In this document: positions 27,072 through 37,008 of the stretch, piece by piece
Position numbering within the stretch: position 1 is the first letter of the stretch
Layout of the letters: every line of letters begins with the position of its first letter
Assembly (NCBI GenBank): GCA_013911885.1
Contig: JACESI010000006.1
Coordinates: 62,001-126,000 of the forward strand
Source of the DNA: Hyphomicrobiales bacterium
GTDB lineage: Bacteria; Pseudomonadota; Alphaproteobacteria; Rhizobiales; JACESI01
DNA length: 64,000 nucleotides
Reading direction: 5' to 3'
The notes under the pieces: model-generated
What the model was told of the DNA's origin: nothing
The model's database searches: none
Seen by the model: the letters and a program-made list of their open reading frames with translations, nothing else
Made by a program: the position numbers and the translations under genes

Positions 27072-29174
27072 TCAGTTTGGCCGCACGATGCAATCACCAC
27101 CGGAAGCCTTCAGCTTTTCACAAAGCTGGATCGCGGAAGTCCGCTCGAAGGGGCCGACACGAAGCCGATGGAAAATGCCCCGGTCACCAAGGTCTGCGCG
27201 CTGGATATTCGGGGTATAGCCTTCAAGAAATGCATAGCGGCGCTGGAAATCGCGGAAACTTTTCTGGGCGTCCTCCGCCGAACGTTGCGAGGACAACTGA
27301 ACCACGAAACCGCCGGATGCTGAAGCAGCCGGTGCGGGAACGGCACCTGCCGGCGGAACCGATGCTGACGTGGCACCCGGACGAAGCGGCGTTGGCGGCG
27401 CAATAGCAGGCGGGCGAACAGCCGCGGGCACAGCGGCAGGCCGTGCAGGGTCAGAAGGGCTCACGCGCTGGCCGCGCAAGGTATTTGCCCGCGGAAGCGG
27501 CGCGAGCGACGCGAGATCGACCGGCTTCAGCTCAGCAGTTGCGGCGGAACTCTCCGCCGGGCTTGCAGCATCCGCTGCCGAAGCGGGTTCGGCAGATACT
27601 GTCTCGGTGTTCACGCTGCGCGGTGTCAGCGATACCTCTGGCGTTACAGGATCGACCGGGGCAATCGGGGCGACCGGTGCAGCCGTGTTGGCAACAATCG
27701 AACGTGGCGGTAATGGTGCAGCCTGTTCCGTCGGCTTTTGTGTCGTACCTGCTTCAGGCTCAACCACGCTTCCGTCCGGACGGACGATCACGGTGCGCAC
27801 CGTGCGCGGACCGCTTGGCGGTCGGGTCGATGAAACCTCGCCCGATTCAGGCGATGCGGATGCGCCTGGAAGGACCACCCGCGGCGGCACGTCATCTTGA
27901 TTTTCCGACAGGATCGCCGTTTCCGAACGATCGACAAGCTCACCGCCAGCAGGCCCCCTGTCCGTGCCTGCAATGGTTTCATAAACGGTGCGGTCCTGAT
28001 TCGGGATTTCCTTGCCGCCCGGATTGTCAGGCTTGACGCGGACGGGCACATCTTCTGCCAGGATCACCGGCGCGTCGCCGTCTCTGCTGCCGCTGCCAAG
28101 AAAATAATAGCCGACAATGCCGCCAATCGAACCGAGGAGAAGGATTGCAGCCACAGCAACACCCAGACGACCGAAACCTGATCTGACGCGCGGCTCCGGC
28201 GAAGGGGCAAACTCGTCGGCGGAATCGGACAAATCGATCATATCGAGCGGATCAGTTCCACTCTCGTCCTGATAGGCATAGCCACCCGACGCTGCGGCAG
28301 GCTGCGGCTGGGAAGCAGCACGCGGAGCCTGATCAAAATATTCGACCTGATCGCCATTCTGCGCGGATAAGGGCTGTGCTGCTCCCGGTATCGGCTCCGT
28401 CGATGCGGCAGATGCGCGTGTCGCTGCCGCTATCTCGGCTTCAAGGTCGGCAAAATTGAGACCGTGATCATCAAGATAAGCGGTGTCGCTTTTTCGATCA
28501 GGGCTGATTTCGGAGGCGGCAACATTCGTGCGCACCGGGGCAGCGAGGCGCCCGAATTCCTCATCAAAAAAACTGTCGAGATTAAGCGCTTCCTCAATCG
28601 CGTCTTCCGAAGGTTTTCCCGTTTCCGCCTTGCCGAAGCTTGCTGCTTCAGCGACGGGCGCCGGCGTCAGCTCACGAACCGCAACCACCGGCGGGGCAGC
28701 GACTACTGGGCCAGCGACTTTTGGGGCTTCCACCTTTGGGGCTTCTACCTTTGGGGCCAAGACCGGTGCAGCGGCCTTTGGGGCAACAAAGGAGGACGCA
28801 GCCTCCAGCCTCGGGCTTGGCGCAAGATCCGCCATCGGGGCAGCCTGCGGCTCATCCGGGGCGACCTGAAGTTCGTTGACAAGCTCGGCCTCAAGCTGCG
28901 CGCCCAGAGCATAATCAAATTCGTCGATTCCCGCCTTATAGACCGAGATTGCCTCAGGCGCGGGCGCGAGCGTATCATGACGCGGGCTGACTTTGGGTTC
29001 CGACAAATTCGCTGGCGGTGCTGGCTGAGCGGGGTTTTGTGCTGGCTGAGCAGCGGGCGGCATCGGCGCAAAGACACTGCCTGCGCTCACAAGGCGGGCA
29101 AGTTCGGCAAGCGGGTCATCCGGGATTTCACGAAGCGGCGGCTCATTGATCTGGCTGGATGACTTCTGGGACAT
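27072..29174 (-). CDS. SPOR-domain membrane protein
   Basis: 700 residues: long acidic, Pro/Ala-rich cytoplasmic region, one membrane helix near residue 340 (GVAVAAILLLGSIGGIVGYY), a Pro/Ala-rich periplasmic linker and a C-terminal SPOR domain (about the last 80 residues, FVVQLSSQRSAEDAQKSF to GGDCIVRPN). SPOR domains bind denuded glycan at the division site, so a role in septal peptidoglycan is likely. It sits between argS and nagZ, a conserved rhizobial arrangement. A short Pro-Lys-Val-Glu-Ala repeat is encoded by the tandem repeat at 28720-28758. Confidence 0.9.
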   Translation of the reverse strand: MSQKSSSQINEPPLREIPDDPLAELARLVSAGSVFAPMPPAAQPAQNPAQPAPPANLSEPKVSPRHDTLAPAPEAISVYKAGIDEFDYALGAQLEAELVNELQVAPDEPQAAPMADLAPSPRLEAASSFVAPKAAAPVLAPKVEAPKVEAPKVAGPVVAAPPVVAVRELTPAPVAEAASFGKAETGKPSEDAIEEALNLDSFFDEEFGRLAAPVRTNVAASEISPDRKSDTAYLDDHGLNFADLEAEIAAATRASAASTEPIPGAAQPLSAQNGDQVEYFDQAPRAASQPQPAAASGGYAYQDESGTDPLDMIDLSDSADEFAPSPEPRVRSGFGRLGVAVAAILLLGSIGGIVGYYFLGSGSRDGDAPVILAEDVPVRVKPDNPGGKEIPNQDRTVYETIAGTDRGPAGGELVDRSETAILSENQDDVPPRVVLPGASASPESGEVSSTRPPSGPRTVRTVIVRPDGSVVEPEAGTTQKPTEQAAPLPPRSIVANTAAPVAPIAPVDPVTPEVSLTPRSVNTETVSAEPASAADAASPAESSAATAELKPVDLASLAPLPRANTLRGQRVSPSDPARPAAVPAAVRPPAIAPPTPLRPGATSASVPPAGAVPAPAASASGGFVVQLSSQRSAEDAQKSFRDFQRRYAFLEGYTPNIQRADLGDRGIFHRLRVGPFERTSAIQLCEKLKASGGDCIVRPN
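28720..28758. repeat. 15-base tandem repeat in the SPOR gene
   Basis: TTTGGGGCTTCCACC, TTTGGGGCTTCTACC and a partial third copy (TTTGGGGCC) encode a Glu-Ala-Pro-Lys-Val repeat in the disordered cytoplasmic part of the SPOR protein. A likely length-variable site. Confidence 0.8.
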
Positions 29175-29243
29175 GACGGACCTTCATGGATTTTCAGCCG
29201 AGTTTCACCGAAAGCGGGCTGAAAGTCGAGACTACTGCAAAAA

Positions 29244-31013
29244 CTAGCGCATTTCGAGAGGCGCAGAAACGCCAATAATGGCTAGACCGGCAGCGATCAC
29301 GTCACTAACGGCAGCCACCAAGGCAAGTCTTGCACAGGTCAATTCTCTGTCCTTATCATTAACAAAACGTAATTCCGGACGATCCTTGCCAATATTCCAG
29401 TGACTGTGAAAAGAATTGGCGAGTTCATAAAGATAAAACGCAATCCGATGTGGCTCTTTTGTTTCCACAGATGTTTTCAGTATGCGTGGAAATGCGGCCA
29501 TTTTTTGAATGAGCGCGATCTCGGCCTCGTCGGCAAGGCGGGCGAGCGAAGAAGCGCTGACGCCACGCCAGTCTGATTCTTTGATATCCGTGCGCTCCAT
29601 GGCCATGCGGAAAACCGAATGCGCCCGTGCGTGGGCGTACTGGACATAAAAGACCGGATTATCCTTAGACTGCTCGGTCACCTTGGCAAAATCGAAATCG
29701 AGGGGCGCGTCGCTTTTGCGGTAAAGCATCATGAAGCGCACAGCATCGACGCCGACTTCCTCGACGACATCGCGCAGGGTAATGAGATTACCGGAGCGTT
29801 TTGACATCTTCACCGGTTCGCCATCGCGCAGAAGGTTGACGAGCTGGCAAAGCAGAACGGCAAGCGATGCCTTGTCGCCCGCAATTGCCTCTGCCACCGC
29901 ACCGAGCCGCTTCACATAGCCACCGTGATCGGCCCCGAGAATATAGACCATCTCCTCGAAGCCGCGCTCGAACTTGTCACGGAAATAGGCGACGTCGGCT
30001 GCGAAATATGTGTAGTCGCCGTCAGATTTCTTGAGTGGCCGATCGATATCATCGCCAAACTGAGTGGCGCGCAGGAGTGTCTGCGGCCGGTCTTCCCAGT
30101 CTTCGGGAAGCTGGCCTTTGGGTGGCGGCAAGGTTCCGACATAAACAAGGTCGCGCGCGATCAACTGGTCGAGCGTTTCGTCGATCCGGCTGCTGCCCAA
30201 TGCGCCCTTCGCGTGCAGGCTGCGCTCGGAGAAAAACACGTCATGATGCACGTTGAGGCTCGCGAGATCGCCACGGATCCGTTCCATCATCGCGGTAATG
30301 GCGGCATCGCGCGCGATCGCCATCGCATCAGCCTCGGGCATGGTGAACAGAGCAGCGCCGTGTTTTTGAGCCAGTTCCTGTGCGACGGGTTTCAGATAAT
30401 CCCCCGGATAAAGCCCCTCGGGTATGGCGCCGATCTCCTCGCCCAGCGCCTCGCGACAGCGCAGCAGAACGGAGCGCGAGAGAACGTCGATCTGCATGCC
30501 CGCGTCATTGATATAATATTCCTTGGTGACCCTGTGCCCTGCAAAGGCGATCAGATTTGCAATCGCATCGCCCAAAACGGCCCCGCGACAATGGCCAACA
30601 TGCATCGGCCCGGTCGGGTTCGCTGAAACATATTCGACATTGACCTTGCGCGGTGTAGCAACAAAATCTGCGCCGTAACGTTTGCCCGCCTTTAGAATGT
30701 CTGCAAGATGCTTGATCCAGAATACGTTTTCGAGACGGATATTGACAAAGCCCGGACCTGCAATCGCAACATCGCTGATGTCTGGATCAAGCCGCAGGCT
30801 CTCGGCAAGTTTGTCCGCCAAGCTGCGCGGCATGAGCCCGAGCGGCTTTGCGAGCACCATCGCAATGTTGCAGGCAAGATCGCCATGCAGGGGATCGCGC
30901 GGCGGCTCAACCACGACCTTTGAAAAGTCCACCATCCCCCAATCCACACCCTCCAAAGAAAGGGTCCTGGCGGCGGCAATCACCCTGTCTTGAAACAGGC
31001 TGAAAATATTCAT
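29244..31013 (-). CDS. argS: arginyl-tRNA synthetase
   Basis: Class I synthetase of 589 residues from ATG 31013 ([15 protein letters not shown]). The HIGH-type motif is HVGHCRGAV after VSANPTGPM, and the KMSK motif is KMSKRSGN. The C-terminal helical anticodon-binding domain ends in SAPLEMR. A frame extended to 31079 adds residues with no conservation. It follows dgt after 75 bases. Confidence 0.97.
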   Translation of the reverse strand: MNIFSLFQDRVIAAARTLSLEGVDWGMVDFSKVVVEPPRDPLHGDLACNIAMVLAKPLGLMPRSLADKLAESLRLDPDISDVAIAGPGFVNIRLENVFWIKHLADILKAGKRYGADFVATPRKVNVEYVSANPTGPMHVGHCRGAVLGDAIANLIAFAGHRVTKEYYINDAGMQIDVLSRSVLLRCREALGEEIGAIPEGLYPGDYLKPVAQELAQKHGAALFTMPEADAMAIARDAAITAMMERIRGDLASLNVHHDVFFSERSLHAKGALGSSRIDETLDQLIARDLVYVGTLPPPKGQLPEDWEDRPQTLLRATQFGDDIDRPLKKSDGDYTYFAADVAYFRDKFERGFEEMVYILGADHGGYVKRLGAVAEAIAGDKASLAVLLCQLVNLLRDGEPVKMSKRSGNLITLRDVVEEVGVDAVRFMMLYRKSDAPLDFDFAKVTEQSKDNPVFYVQYAHARAHSVFRMAMERTDIKESDWRGVSASSLARLADEAEIALIQKMAAFPRILKTSVETKEPHRIAFYLYELANSFHSHWNIGKDRPELRFVNDKDRELTCARLALVAAVSDVIAAGLAIIGVSAPLEMR

Positions 31014-31088
31014 GAAATCATCCACTGTCTGAGGTGAAACGGTTTGCGGGAAACACGATTTGCGCCGTGCACCCTTCATCCACCGCGC

Positions 31089-32393
31089 CTAGCGCAAAAC
31101 CGGGGTAACGTCAAATAGACGACGGTGTTCCTGTACGGCGAAACGGTCGGTCATGCCAGCCACATAGTCGCAGACGAGGCGGGCAAGGTCTGCCCCTCCC
31201 CCAGTTTCTGCCCTGGTTATTGCGGCTGCCTCTTCCGCCTCTGCCCGCCACTCCACCGCCATTTCGCCGGGTTGTGCGCAGTAGCGATGGAAGAGATCCG
31301 CAACGATTGCCTCGGCGTTGTTGCGGATCAGAAGAATCGCAGGCGTGCGGTACATATGCTCCATCAGGAACGCCTTGATGCCCCGGTCCGCCGCCAAAAT
31401 CGCGGGGGAAAATGTCACCAGCGTGCGCCCGGCATGGCGGATTGCATCGGCAGAGACCGGTTGCAATGCAGTGAGATTGCTGTGAGCGGTCAAGATGACG
31501 TCTTCAACGAGAAGGGTAATCAGGCGGCGGACAAGTTCATGGGTTGTCCTGCTCTTGTCGAGAGCGGGATACCGCTCACGCACCTCGACCAGAAGTTCGC
31601 CGACCAGCGGCACATCCGCAAGATCATCGAGCCCGAACGATCCGGCACGCAGACCGTCGTCGATATCATGGGCATTATAGGCGATATCATCCGCGATTGC
31701 CGCAGCCTGCGCCTCAAGGCTCGCATGGGTCGAAAGCAGCAGATCGCGCTTGCGGGCATGGTTGCGGATCGCATGGGGCAAACCGGTATGGGCATATTTC
31801 CCGATCGAATTTCCCGCAAGGTCGGTCAGCGGGCCATTGTGCTTGACGATCCCTTCCAGCGTTTCAAAAGTAAGGTTGAGCCCGTCGAAAGCCGCATAGC
31901 GCCGCTCCAGCTCGGTCACGATCCGCAGGGTTTGTCCATTGTGCTCAAAACCGCCATAGAGCGCCATGCAGCGCTGAAGCGCATCCTCGCCCGCATGGCC
32001 GAAGGGAGTGTGCCCGAGGTCGTGGGCCAGGGCCAGCGCTTCTGCAAGATCTTCGTCGAGCCTAAGCGCGCGGGCAATCGAGCGGGCAAGCTGCGCCACC
32101 TCGATCGTGTGAGTGAGCCGGGTGCGGTAGTGATCCCCCTCATGGAAGATGAAAACCTGCGTCTTGTGCTTCAGCCTGCGAAAGGCGGTCGAATGGATGA
32201 TCCGGTCGCGATCGCGCTGATAGGCGGTGCGTGTCGGGCTTTCAGGTTCCTGCACAGCGCGCCCGCGCGTTCCCGCCGGGTCGCTCGCATAGGGCGCAAG
32301 CGCGCCCCGCCCATAGCCGATCATCGGAAAGTGGGCGCGGCCCTCGCCTTCGCCGTTTCCATCCGCTTTGCCACCGTGATCGGGCATCATCAT
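31089..32393 (-). CDS. dgt: deoxyguanosinetriphosphate triphosphohydrolase-like protein
   Basis: HD-domain dNTPase, about 434 residues. The N-terminal signature [20 protein letters not shown] and KTQVF are followed by the HD metal site ([15 protein letters not shown] then [14 protein letters not shown]) and a later [12 protein letters not shown]. The start is taken at the first of three consecutive ATGs (32393) with GGAA in front; a shorter form could begin at 32324. The open frame runs on upstream to 32729 but would cross the divergent erpA gene. Divergent from erpA. Confidence 0.93.
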   Translation of the reverse strand: MMMPDHGGKADGNGEGEGRAHFPMIGYGRGALAPYASDPAGTRGRAVQEPESPTRTAYQRDRDRIIHSTAFRRLKHKTQVFIFHEGDHYRTRLTHTIEVAQLARSIARALRLDEDLAEALALAHDLGHTPFGHAGEDALQRCMALYGGFEHNGQTLRIVTELERRYAAFDGLNLTFETLEGIVKHNGPLTDLAGNSIGKYAHTGLPHAIRNHARKRDLLLSTHASLEAQAAAIADDIAYNAHDIDDGLRAGSFGLDDLADVPLVGELLVEVRERYPALDKSRTTHELVRRLITLLVEDVILTAHSNLTALQPVSADAIRHAGRTLVTFSPAILAADRGIKAFLMEHMYRTPAILLIRNNAEAIVADLFHRYCAQPGEMAVEWRAEAEEAAAITRAETGGGADLARLVCDYVAGMTDRFAVQEHRRLFDVTPVLR

Positions 32394-32441
32394 AATCCGG
32401 TTCCATCGACCTTGAGGCACATCGCAAGCAGACGATGCGGT

Positions 32442-32470
32442 TTGACACTGCCTATTCTTGTCCCTATTTA
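32442..32470 (+). promoter_or_regulatory. sigma-70-type promoter for erpA
   Basis: TTGACA (32442-32447), a 17-base spacer and TATTTA (32465-32470), 40 bases before the erpA ATG. The -35 is a perfect consensus. It lies in the shared region with dgt. Confidence 0.65.
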
Positions 32471-32510
32471 TCAAGTTAAACATTGTTACCGGAAACTCTA
32501 AGGGATTCCC

Positions 32511-32876
32511 ATGACAGACGCATCCTCGGATACCACAATGATCAGCAATTCGCCCGGTGTCACATTGAGTGCGAGCGCGGCCAAGCGCATCGCCAAAATT
32601 CTCAGTGCTGAACCCGATGGGACGGCTCTGCGCATCAGCGTTGCAGGCGGCGGATGCTCGGGTTTTTCCTATAAATATGATCTCGATGCGGAAAAACAAC
32701 CGGGTGATCTCGTGCTCGAGCGCGATCATGCCCGCGTTCTTATTGACGATGTTTCGCTTCCTTTTCTCGCCGGATCGGAAATCGACTTCGTGGACAGTGT
32801 TATCGGCCAGTCTTTCCAGATCAAAAACCCGAACGCAACCGCTTCCTGCGGCTGCGGGACGAGCTTCACCATCTGA
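32511..32876 (+). CDS. erpA: iron-sulfur cluster insertion protein ErpA
   Basis: A-type Fe-S carrier delivering clusters to target proteins. 121 residues with the three cluster cysteines in [13 protein letters not shown] and the C-terminal SCGCGTSF. An AAGGGA site precedes the ATG and a good promoter lies upstream. xth follows after 2 bases, so they are co-transcribed. Confidence 0.95.
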   Translation: MTDASSDTTMISNSPGVTLSASAAKRIAKILSAEPDGTALRISVAGGGCSGFSYKYDLDAEKQPGDLVLERDHARVLIDDVSLPFLAGSEIDFVDSVIGQSFQIKNPNATASCGCGTSFTI

Positions 32877-32878
32877 TC

Positions 32879-33685
32879 ATGAAGATCGCGACCTGGAACA
32901 TCAACGGCATCAAGGCGCGTGTCGAAACGCTGGAAACCTGGTTGAAGCAGGCCGGTCCGGATATCGTGTGTTTGCAGGAAATCAAGAGTCAGGATGAAGC
33001 CTTTCCGCGCGAGGTCTTCGAAGCGCTCGGCTACAATGTCGAAACCCATGGCCAGAAAGGCTTCAACGGCGTCGCGATCCTTTCCAAATTGCCTTTCGAA
33101 GAAGTGTGTCGCGGCCTGCCCGGCGATCCAGCGGACGAACAGGCGCGGTTCATCGAAGGGGTATTTTCGCTCCCGAACGGCCCGCTGCGGGTGGCCTGCC
33201 TCTACCTTCCGAACGGTAATCCGGTCGATACGGAGAAATATCCCTACAAGCTGTCCTGGATGAAGCGCCTTGAGCAATGGGCGCGGGAGCGTCTCACCCT
33301 CGAGGAGGCATTCATTCTTGCGGGCGACTACAATGTCATTCCTGAAGAGAAGGATTGCCACGATCCGGCAGCATGGCGCGGCGATGCGCTGTTTCGCCCC
33401 GAAACCAACGCTGCTTTCAACGCGCTCTGCCATCTTGGCCTCACGGAGGCGGTCCGCAGCGTTACCGATGCGGGTCAGGTCTATACGTTCTGGGATTATC
33501 AGGCTGGCGCCTGGCAGAAAAACAACGGGATCCGTATCGACCATATGCTGCTTTCGCCCGAGGCGGCGCTTCATCTCGAAGGTGCAGCAATCGACGCACA
33601 GGTGCGCGGCTGGGAAAAGCCTTCGGACCATGTGCCCGTCATCATCCACTATGCCGAAGGCACAGCAAGGCTCAATGCCGCCTAA
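32879..33685 (+). CDS. xth: exodeoxyribonuclease III
   Basis: AP endonuclease and 3'-exonuclease in base-excision repair, 268 residues. Catalytic motifs: MKIATWNINGIKAR, IVCLQEIKSQ (metal Glu), LAGDYNVIP, GIRIDHMLLS and SDHVPVIIHY. Immediately downstream of erpA. Confidence 0.95.
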   Translation: MKIATWNINGIKARVETLETWLKQAGPDIVCLQEIKSQDEAFPREVFEALGYNVETHGQKGFNGVAILSKLPFEEVCRGLPGDPADEQARFIEGVFSLPNGPLRVACLYLPNGNPVDTEKYPYKLSWMKRLEQWARERLTLEEAFILAGDYNVIPEEKDCHDPAAWRGDALFRPETNAAFNALCHLGLTEAVRSVTDAGQVYTFWDYQAGAWQKNNGIRIDHMLLSPEAALHLEGAAIDAQVRGWEKPSDHVPVIIHYAEGTARLNAA

Positions 33686-33775
33686 ATTTCCTTATGCGTG
33701 ACCGCTACGCGGTGTTATGCTTGCCTCAACCGCAGTTTCAGCCGGGTCGATCGGCTGATCACCTGGAGGGTTGTT

Positions 33776-34108
33776 TTGGCATTCCGTTTCCTGATCGATA
33801 CGTCCCGCGCAAGGTTTATCGCTTCACTCACCTGCCTTTTCATGGTTGCGGGTCCGGCGCTTGCGAATGATTACGTGCATCGCAATTGTCATTGCCGCAC
33901 AGCAACGAGCGAGCTCGTCGAAGTCGGCAATATCACCTGCATCAAGACGAATGAGGGACTGCGCGAGGCGCGGTGCGAGTTTGTTTTGAACAATACAGCC
34001 TGGAAGCTCACCGGCAATCTCTGCCCGCTCACGCAAAACCAGTTGTCTGGCGATGCGGACCGCTTTTCAAGTGCAACGCTCGATTTCAGTTCGAAACAGA
34101 TCCGCTGA
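33776..34108 (+). CDS. small cysteine-rich exported protein, unknown
   Basis: 110 residues from TTG 33776, chosen because GGAGGG lies 5 bases upstream and a signal peptide then starts at once (SLTCLFMVAGPALA, cleavage before NDY). A longer ATG frame from 33698 exists. The mature part has five cysteines (HRNCHCRT, GNITCI, EARCEF, GNLCPL), suggesting a disulfide-bonded periplasmic fold. No family recognised. It lies between xth and the convergent exoR-like gene. Confidence 0.65.
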   Translation: MAFRFLIDTSRARFIASLTCLFMVAGPALANDYVHRNCHCRTATSELVEVGNITCIKTNEGLREARCEFVLNNTAWKLTGNLCPLTQNQLSGDADRFSSATLDFSSKQIR

Positions 34109-34125
34109 GCGTTTGCCCGCCGGGT

Positions 34126-34144
34126 GATCCGTGCAACACGGATC
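34126..34144. terminator. hairpin between convergent genes
   Basis: GATCCGTG, a 3-base CAA loop and CACGGATC form a perfect 8-bp stem between the convergent genes ending at 34108 and 34162. No T-run follows on either side, so termination is plausible but not proven. Confidence 0.45.
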
Positions 34145-34161
34145 CGTTCGCAAGAACATAA

Positions 34162-35091
34162 TCAGCAAGCCGTGATTGTCTTGCAGTGATCGCGCATCCA
34201 GATTTCAGCGCGCGCCTTCGCCTCTTCCCGTTCATGAACCGTTGCGAGGGCGAATGCCTGCTCATGCATGGCATGGACCCATTCCAGCTCGATACGATCT
34301 GCCCGTTCCCGCGCGATACTGAGCCATTTCAACCCCTCGACCTTGTTGCGGCGAAACCCCATTTCCCCATCAAAAAGCCGCATCCCGAAAAGGGCCTGAC
34401 CACTGATATGGCCATTATCGGCAGAGCGTTTCAGCCAGCGCCCGGCCTGAATATCCGAACAAACATCCTTGGCTTCCGCGTCACACATCTCGAACAGCGC
34501 AAACTGGGCTTTCGGATCCCCGTAATAGGTTGCAGCCGTCAGAAACATGCTCCACGCCTGTTCCGCATTCTTTTGAACATAGGTATCTGGAATGCCAGTG
34601 CGATAATAGCTGCCAAGCGCGACAAGCGCATTGGCGGTGAAAGGGGCAGTTCGGGAATAGGGCGTGAAATCGCCCTGAGACGTGACGAGATTGCTGAACA
34701 TCTCAAAGGCCCGCAGATGGTTTTTCTGGCCTTCCGGTGCGCTCGAATAGATCCGCCCCAACTGCCACATTGCAACCGGGCTTCCGCCTTCTGCTGCATA
34801 TTCAAGACGCTTCACTGAATCCACGGCATCGGCGGCGTCCGGATTGGTGATCATGCCGCCGAAAGCGGCATTTCTGTCGTGGTTCGCCTCGAGGTCATGA
34901 AACTTGAACGGGCTGACCTGGACCCCGGTTTCGGCCCCGGCTTGGGCGCTGCCCTGGACGCCGACTTGAGTATTGTCTGTCACGACCTGCGCAAAACCGA
35001 CACCGGCCGATAGGCAGAGGAAAACAGCCCCGGCTGAGAAGATCGTTGCCAACAGGCCTTTGAGGCTCTTGTTCTTGTTAAATGTCGGCAT
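34162..35091 (-). CDS. exoR: Sel1-repeat periplasmic protein, ExoR-like
   Basis: 309 residues: signal peptide ([20 protein letters not shown]), a Gly/Thr-rich stretch, then Sel1/TPR-like repeats such as [47 protein letters not shown] and [14 protein letters not shown]. The order of motifs and the sequence [16 protein letters not shown] closely recall rhizobial ExoR, the periplasmic inhibitor of the ExoS-ChvI two-component system that controls exopolysaccharide and motility. It is somewhat longer than S. meliloti ExoR (268) owing to an N-terminal insertion. No exoS/chvI genes are in the window. It overlaps the ilvD stop by 14 bases. Confidence 0.75.
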   Translation of the reverse strand: MPTFNKNKSLKGLLATIFSAGAVFLCLSAGVGFAQVVTDNTQVGVQGSAQAGAETGVQVSPFKFHDLEANHDRNAAFGGMITNPDAADAVDSVKRLEYAAEGGSPVAMWQLGRIYSSAPEGQKNHLRAFEMFSNLVTSQGDFTPYSRTAPFTANALVALGSYYRTGIPDTYVQKNAEQAWSMFLTAATYYGDPKAQFALFEMCDAEAKDVCSDIQAGRWLKRSADNGHISGQALFGMRLFDGEMGFRRNKVEGLKWLSIARERADRIELEWVHAMHEQAFALATVHEREEAKARAEIWMRDHCKTITAC

Positions 35092-36802
35092 AGACTTTTA
35101 CTTCACCTTTGCCGCCAGGATGGGTCACCGCGCCAAATTGCGCAGAACCCACTGTCTGGGCATATTTCCACAGTGCACCTGAACCGAATGCCGTATCCTT
35201 CGGTTTCCAGCTTTTCCGGCGTTCAGCCAACGCTTCTTCCGAAAGTTGAACATTTAATGTTCCTTCGATGGCATCCATCGAAATAATGTCGCCATCCCTG
35301 AGAAGGCCGATCGGTCCGCCGACCTGAGCCTCAGGGCCGACATGGCCGATGCAGAAGCCACGGGTGGCGCCGGAGAAACGGCCGTCGGTGATCAGGGCCA
35401 CCTTGTCGCCCATCCCCTGCCCGTAAAGGGCGGCCGTGGTCGAAAGCATCTCGCGCATGCCGGGACCGCCTTTCGGGCCCTCATAGCGGATCACGAAAAC
35501 ATCGCCTTCATTATACTGCTTGTTCGAGACCGCCTCGAACGCCGATTCCTCATTGTCAAAACAGCGCGCCGGACCAGTGAAGGTCAGGTTTTTCATGCCC
35601 GCCACTTTCACGATCGCGCCTTCAGGCGCGAGATTGCCCTTGAGACCCACCACACCGCCGGTCGCCGTGATCGGTCGCGTCGCGGGATAAACGACATCCT
35701 GATCGTCATTCCACTTCACCGCGGCCATGTTCTCGGCAATCGTGCGTCCGGTGACGGTCATGCAATCGCCATGCAGGAAACCAGCATCGAGGAGCGTCTT
35801 CATCAGAAGCGGGATGCCGCCGACTTCGAACATGTCCTTTGCAACATATTTCCCGCCGGGCTTGAGGTCGGCAATATAGGGCGTGCGCTTGAAGACTTCG
35901 GCAACATCGAAAAGATCGAAATCAATGCCAATCTCGTTTGCAATCGCGGGCAGATGCAGCGCCGCATTGGTCGAGCCGCCGGAGGCTGCAACCACGGTCG
36001 CCGCGTTTTCAAGCGCCTTGCGGGTGACAATGTCGCGCGGGCGAATGCCGAGACGCAGGAGATCCATCACCTTCTCGCCTGCTGCAAAACAGAATTTGTC
36101 GCGGAACTCGTAAGGAGCCGGTGCGCCGGCGGAATAAGGCAGTGCCAGACCAATCGCCTCGGACACGGTTGCCATCGTGTTGGCGGTGAACTGAGCACCG
36201 CAGGCCCCGGCCGACGGGCATGCCGCCTGTTCGAGTTCTTCGAGATCGGCATCGGACATATTGCCAACCGAGTGCATACCCACCGCCTCGAACACGTCCT
36301 GCACCGTCACCTCGCGGCCCTTGAACCGGCCAGGCAGGATCGACCCGCCATAAAGAAACACCGACGGCACATTGAGCCGCACCATGGCCATCATCATGCC
36401 CGGCAAGGATTTATCGCAACCGGCAAGCCCGACCAGCGCATCATAGCAATGCCCGCGCATGGTAAGCTCGACGGAATCAGCAATCACATCACGCGAGACG
36501 AGAGAGGACTTCATGCCCTCATGCCCCATGGCGATGCCATCGGTGACAGTGATCGTCGTGAATTCACGCGGGGTGCCGCTTGCGGCGGACACACCAGCCT
36601 TGACCGCCTGCGCCTGACGCATCAGGGAAATATTGCAGGGCGCCGCCTCATTCCAGCAGGTCGCTACACCGACGAAAGGCTGTTTGATCTGCTCGCTCGT
36701 CATGCCCATGGCGTAATAATACGAGCGGTGCGGCGCGCGGCGCGGCCCGACCGTCACATGGCGGCTTGGCAGTTTGCTTTTGTCGATTGTCTTCGCGCCC
36801 AT
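35078..36802 (-). CDS. ilvD: dihydroxy-acid dehydratase
   Basis: Third common step of valine, leucine and isoleucine synthesis. The 574-residue protein carries the Fe-S cluster cysteines in [25 protein letters not shown] and [16 protein letters not shown], and ends with [20 protein letters not shown] and a C-terminal domain typical of IlvD. It starts 206 bases downstream of the valS stop; two inverted repeats lie in that gap. Confidence 0.96.
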   Translation of the reverse strand: MGAKTIDKSKLPSRHVTVGPRRAPHRSYYYAMGMTSEQIKQPFVGVATCWNEAAPCNISLMRQAQAVKAGVSAASGTPREFTTITVTDGIAMGHEGMKSSLVSRDVIADSVELTMRGHCYDALVGLAGCDKSLPGMMMAMVRLNVPSVFLYGGSILPGRFKGREVTVQDVFEAVGMHSVGNMSDADLEELEQAACPSAGACGAQFTANTMATVSEAIGLALPYSAGAPAPYEFRDKFCFAAGEKVMDLLRLGIRPRDIVTRKALENAATVVAASGGSTNAALHLPAIANEIGIDFDLFDVAEVFKRTPYIADLKPGGKYVAKDMFEVGGIPLLMKTLLDAGFLHGDCMTVTGRTIAENMAAVKWNDDQDVVYPATRPITATGGVVGLKGNLAPEGAIVKVAGMKNLTFTGPARCFDNEESAFEAVSNKQYNEGDVFVIRYEGPKGGPGMREMLSTTAALYGQGMGDKVALITDGRFSGATRGFCIGHVGPEAQVGGPIGLLRDGDIISMDAIEGTLNVQLSEEALAERRKSWKPKDTAFGSGALWKYAQTVGSAQFGAVTHPGGKGEVKVYADI

Positions 36803-36882
36803 CTGGTTCTCCTCGGACGGCTTTCAAGACATCCGGACTTGAGTTCAATTGCTCCAGAATGTGCCAAAAACGAGGCGGCTTT

Positions 36883-36946
36883 TCACACGAATTCTGTGAT
36901 GGTTAAACAATCAATCCCTGTTGTTGCAGAAGCATCACAACTGTGA
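36883..36946. promoter_or_regulatory. paired TCACA/TGTGA inverted repeats upstream of ilvD
   Basis: Two inverted repeats with the same arms lie 81-144 bases before the ilvD start: TCACA-N7-TGTGA (36883-36899, centred on GAATTC) and TCACA-AC-TGTGA (36935-36946). A further inverted pair GATGGT/ACCATC spans them. They may be operator sites; the orientation is the reverse of a CRP box. Confidence 0.35.
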
Positions 36947-37008
36947 CCATCAAGCAAGGCAGTGATCGGATGAGTTTCGGACGGAAGGGTACCGCAAGCC
37001 GCTAAAAT

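Noticed and set aside
35342..36946. 534-codon open frame on the plus strand
   Set aside because: Antisense shadow of ilvD with no recognisable domain.
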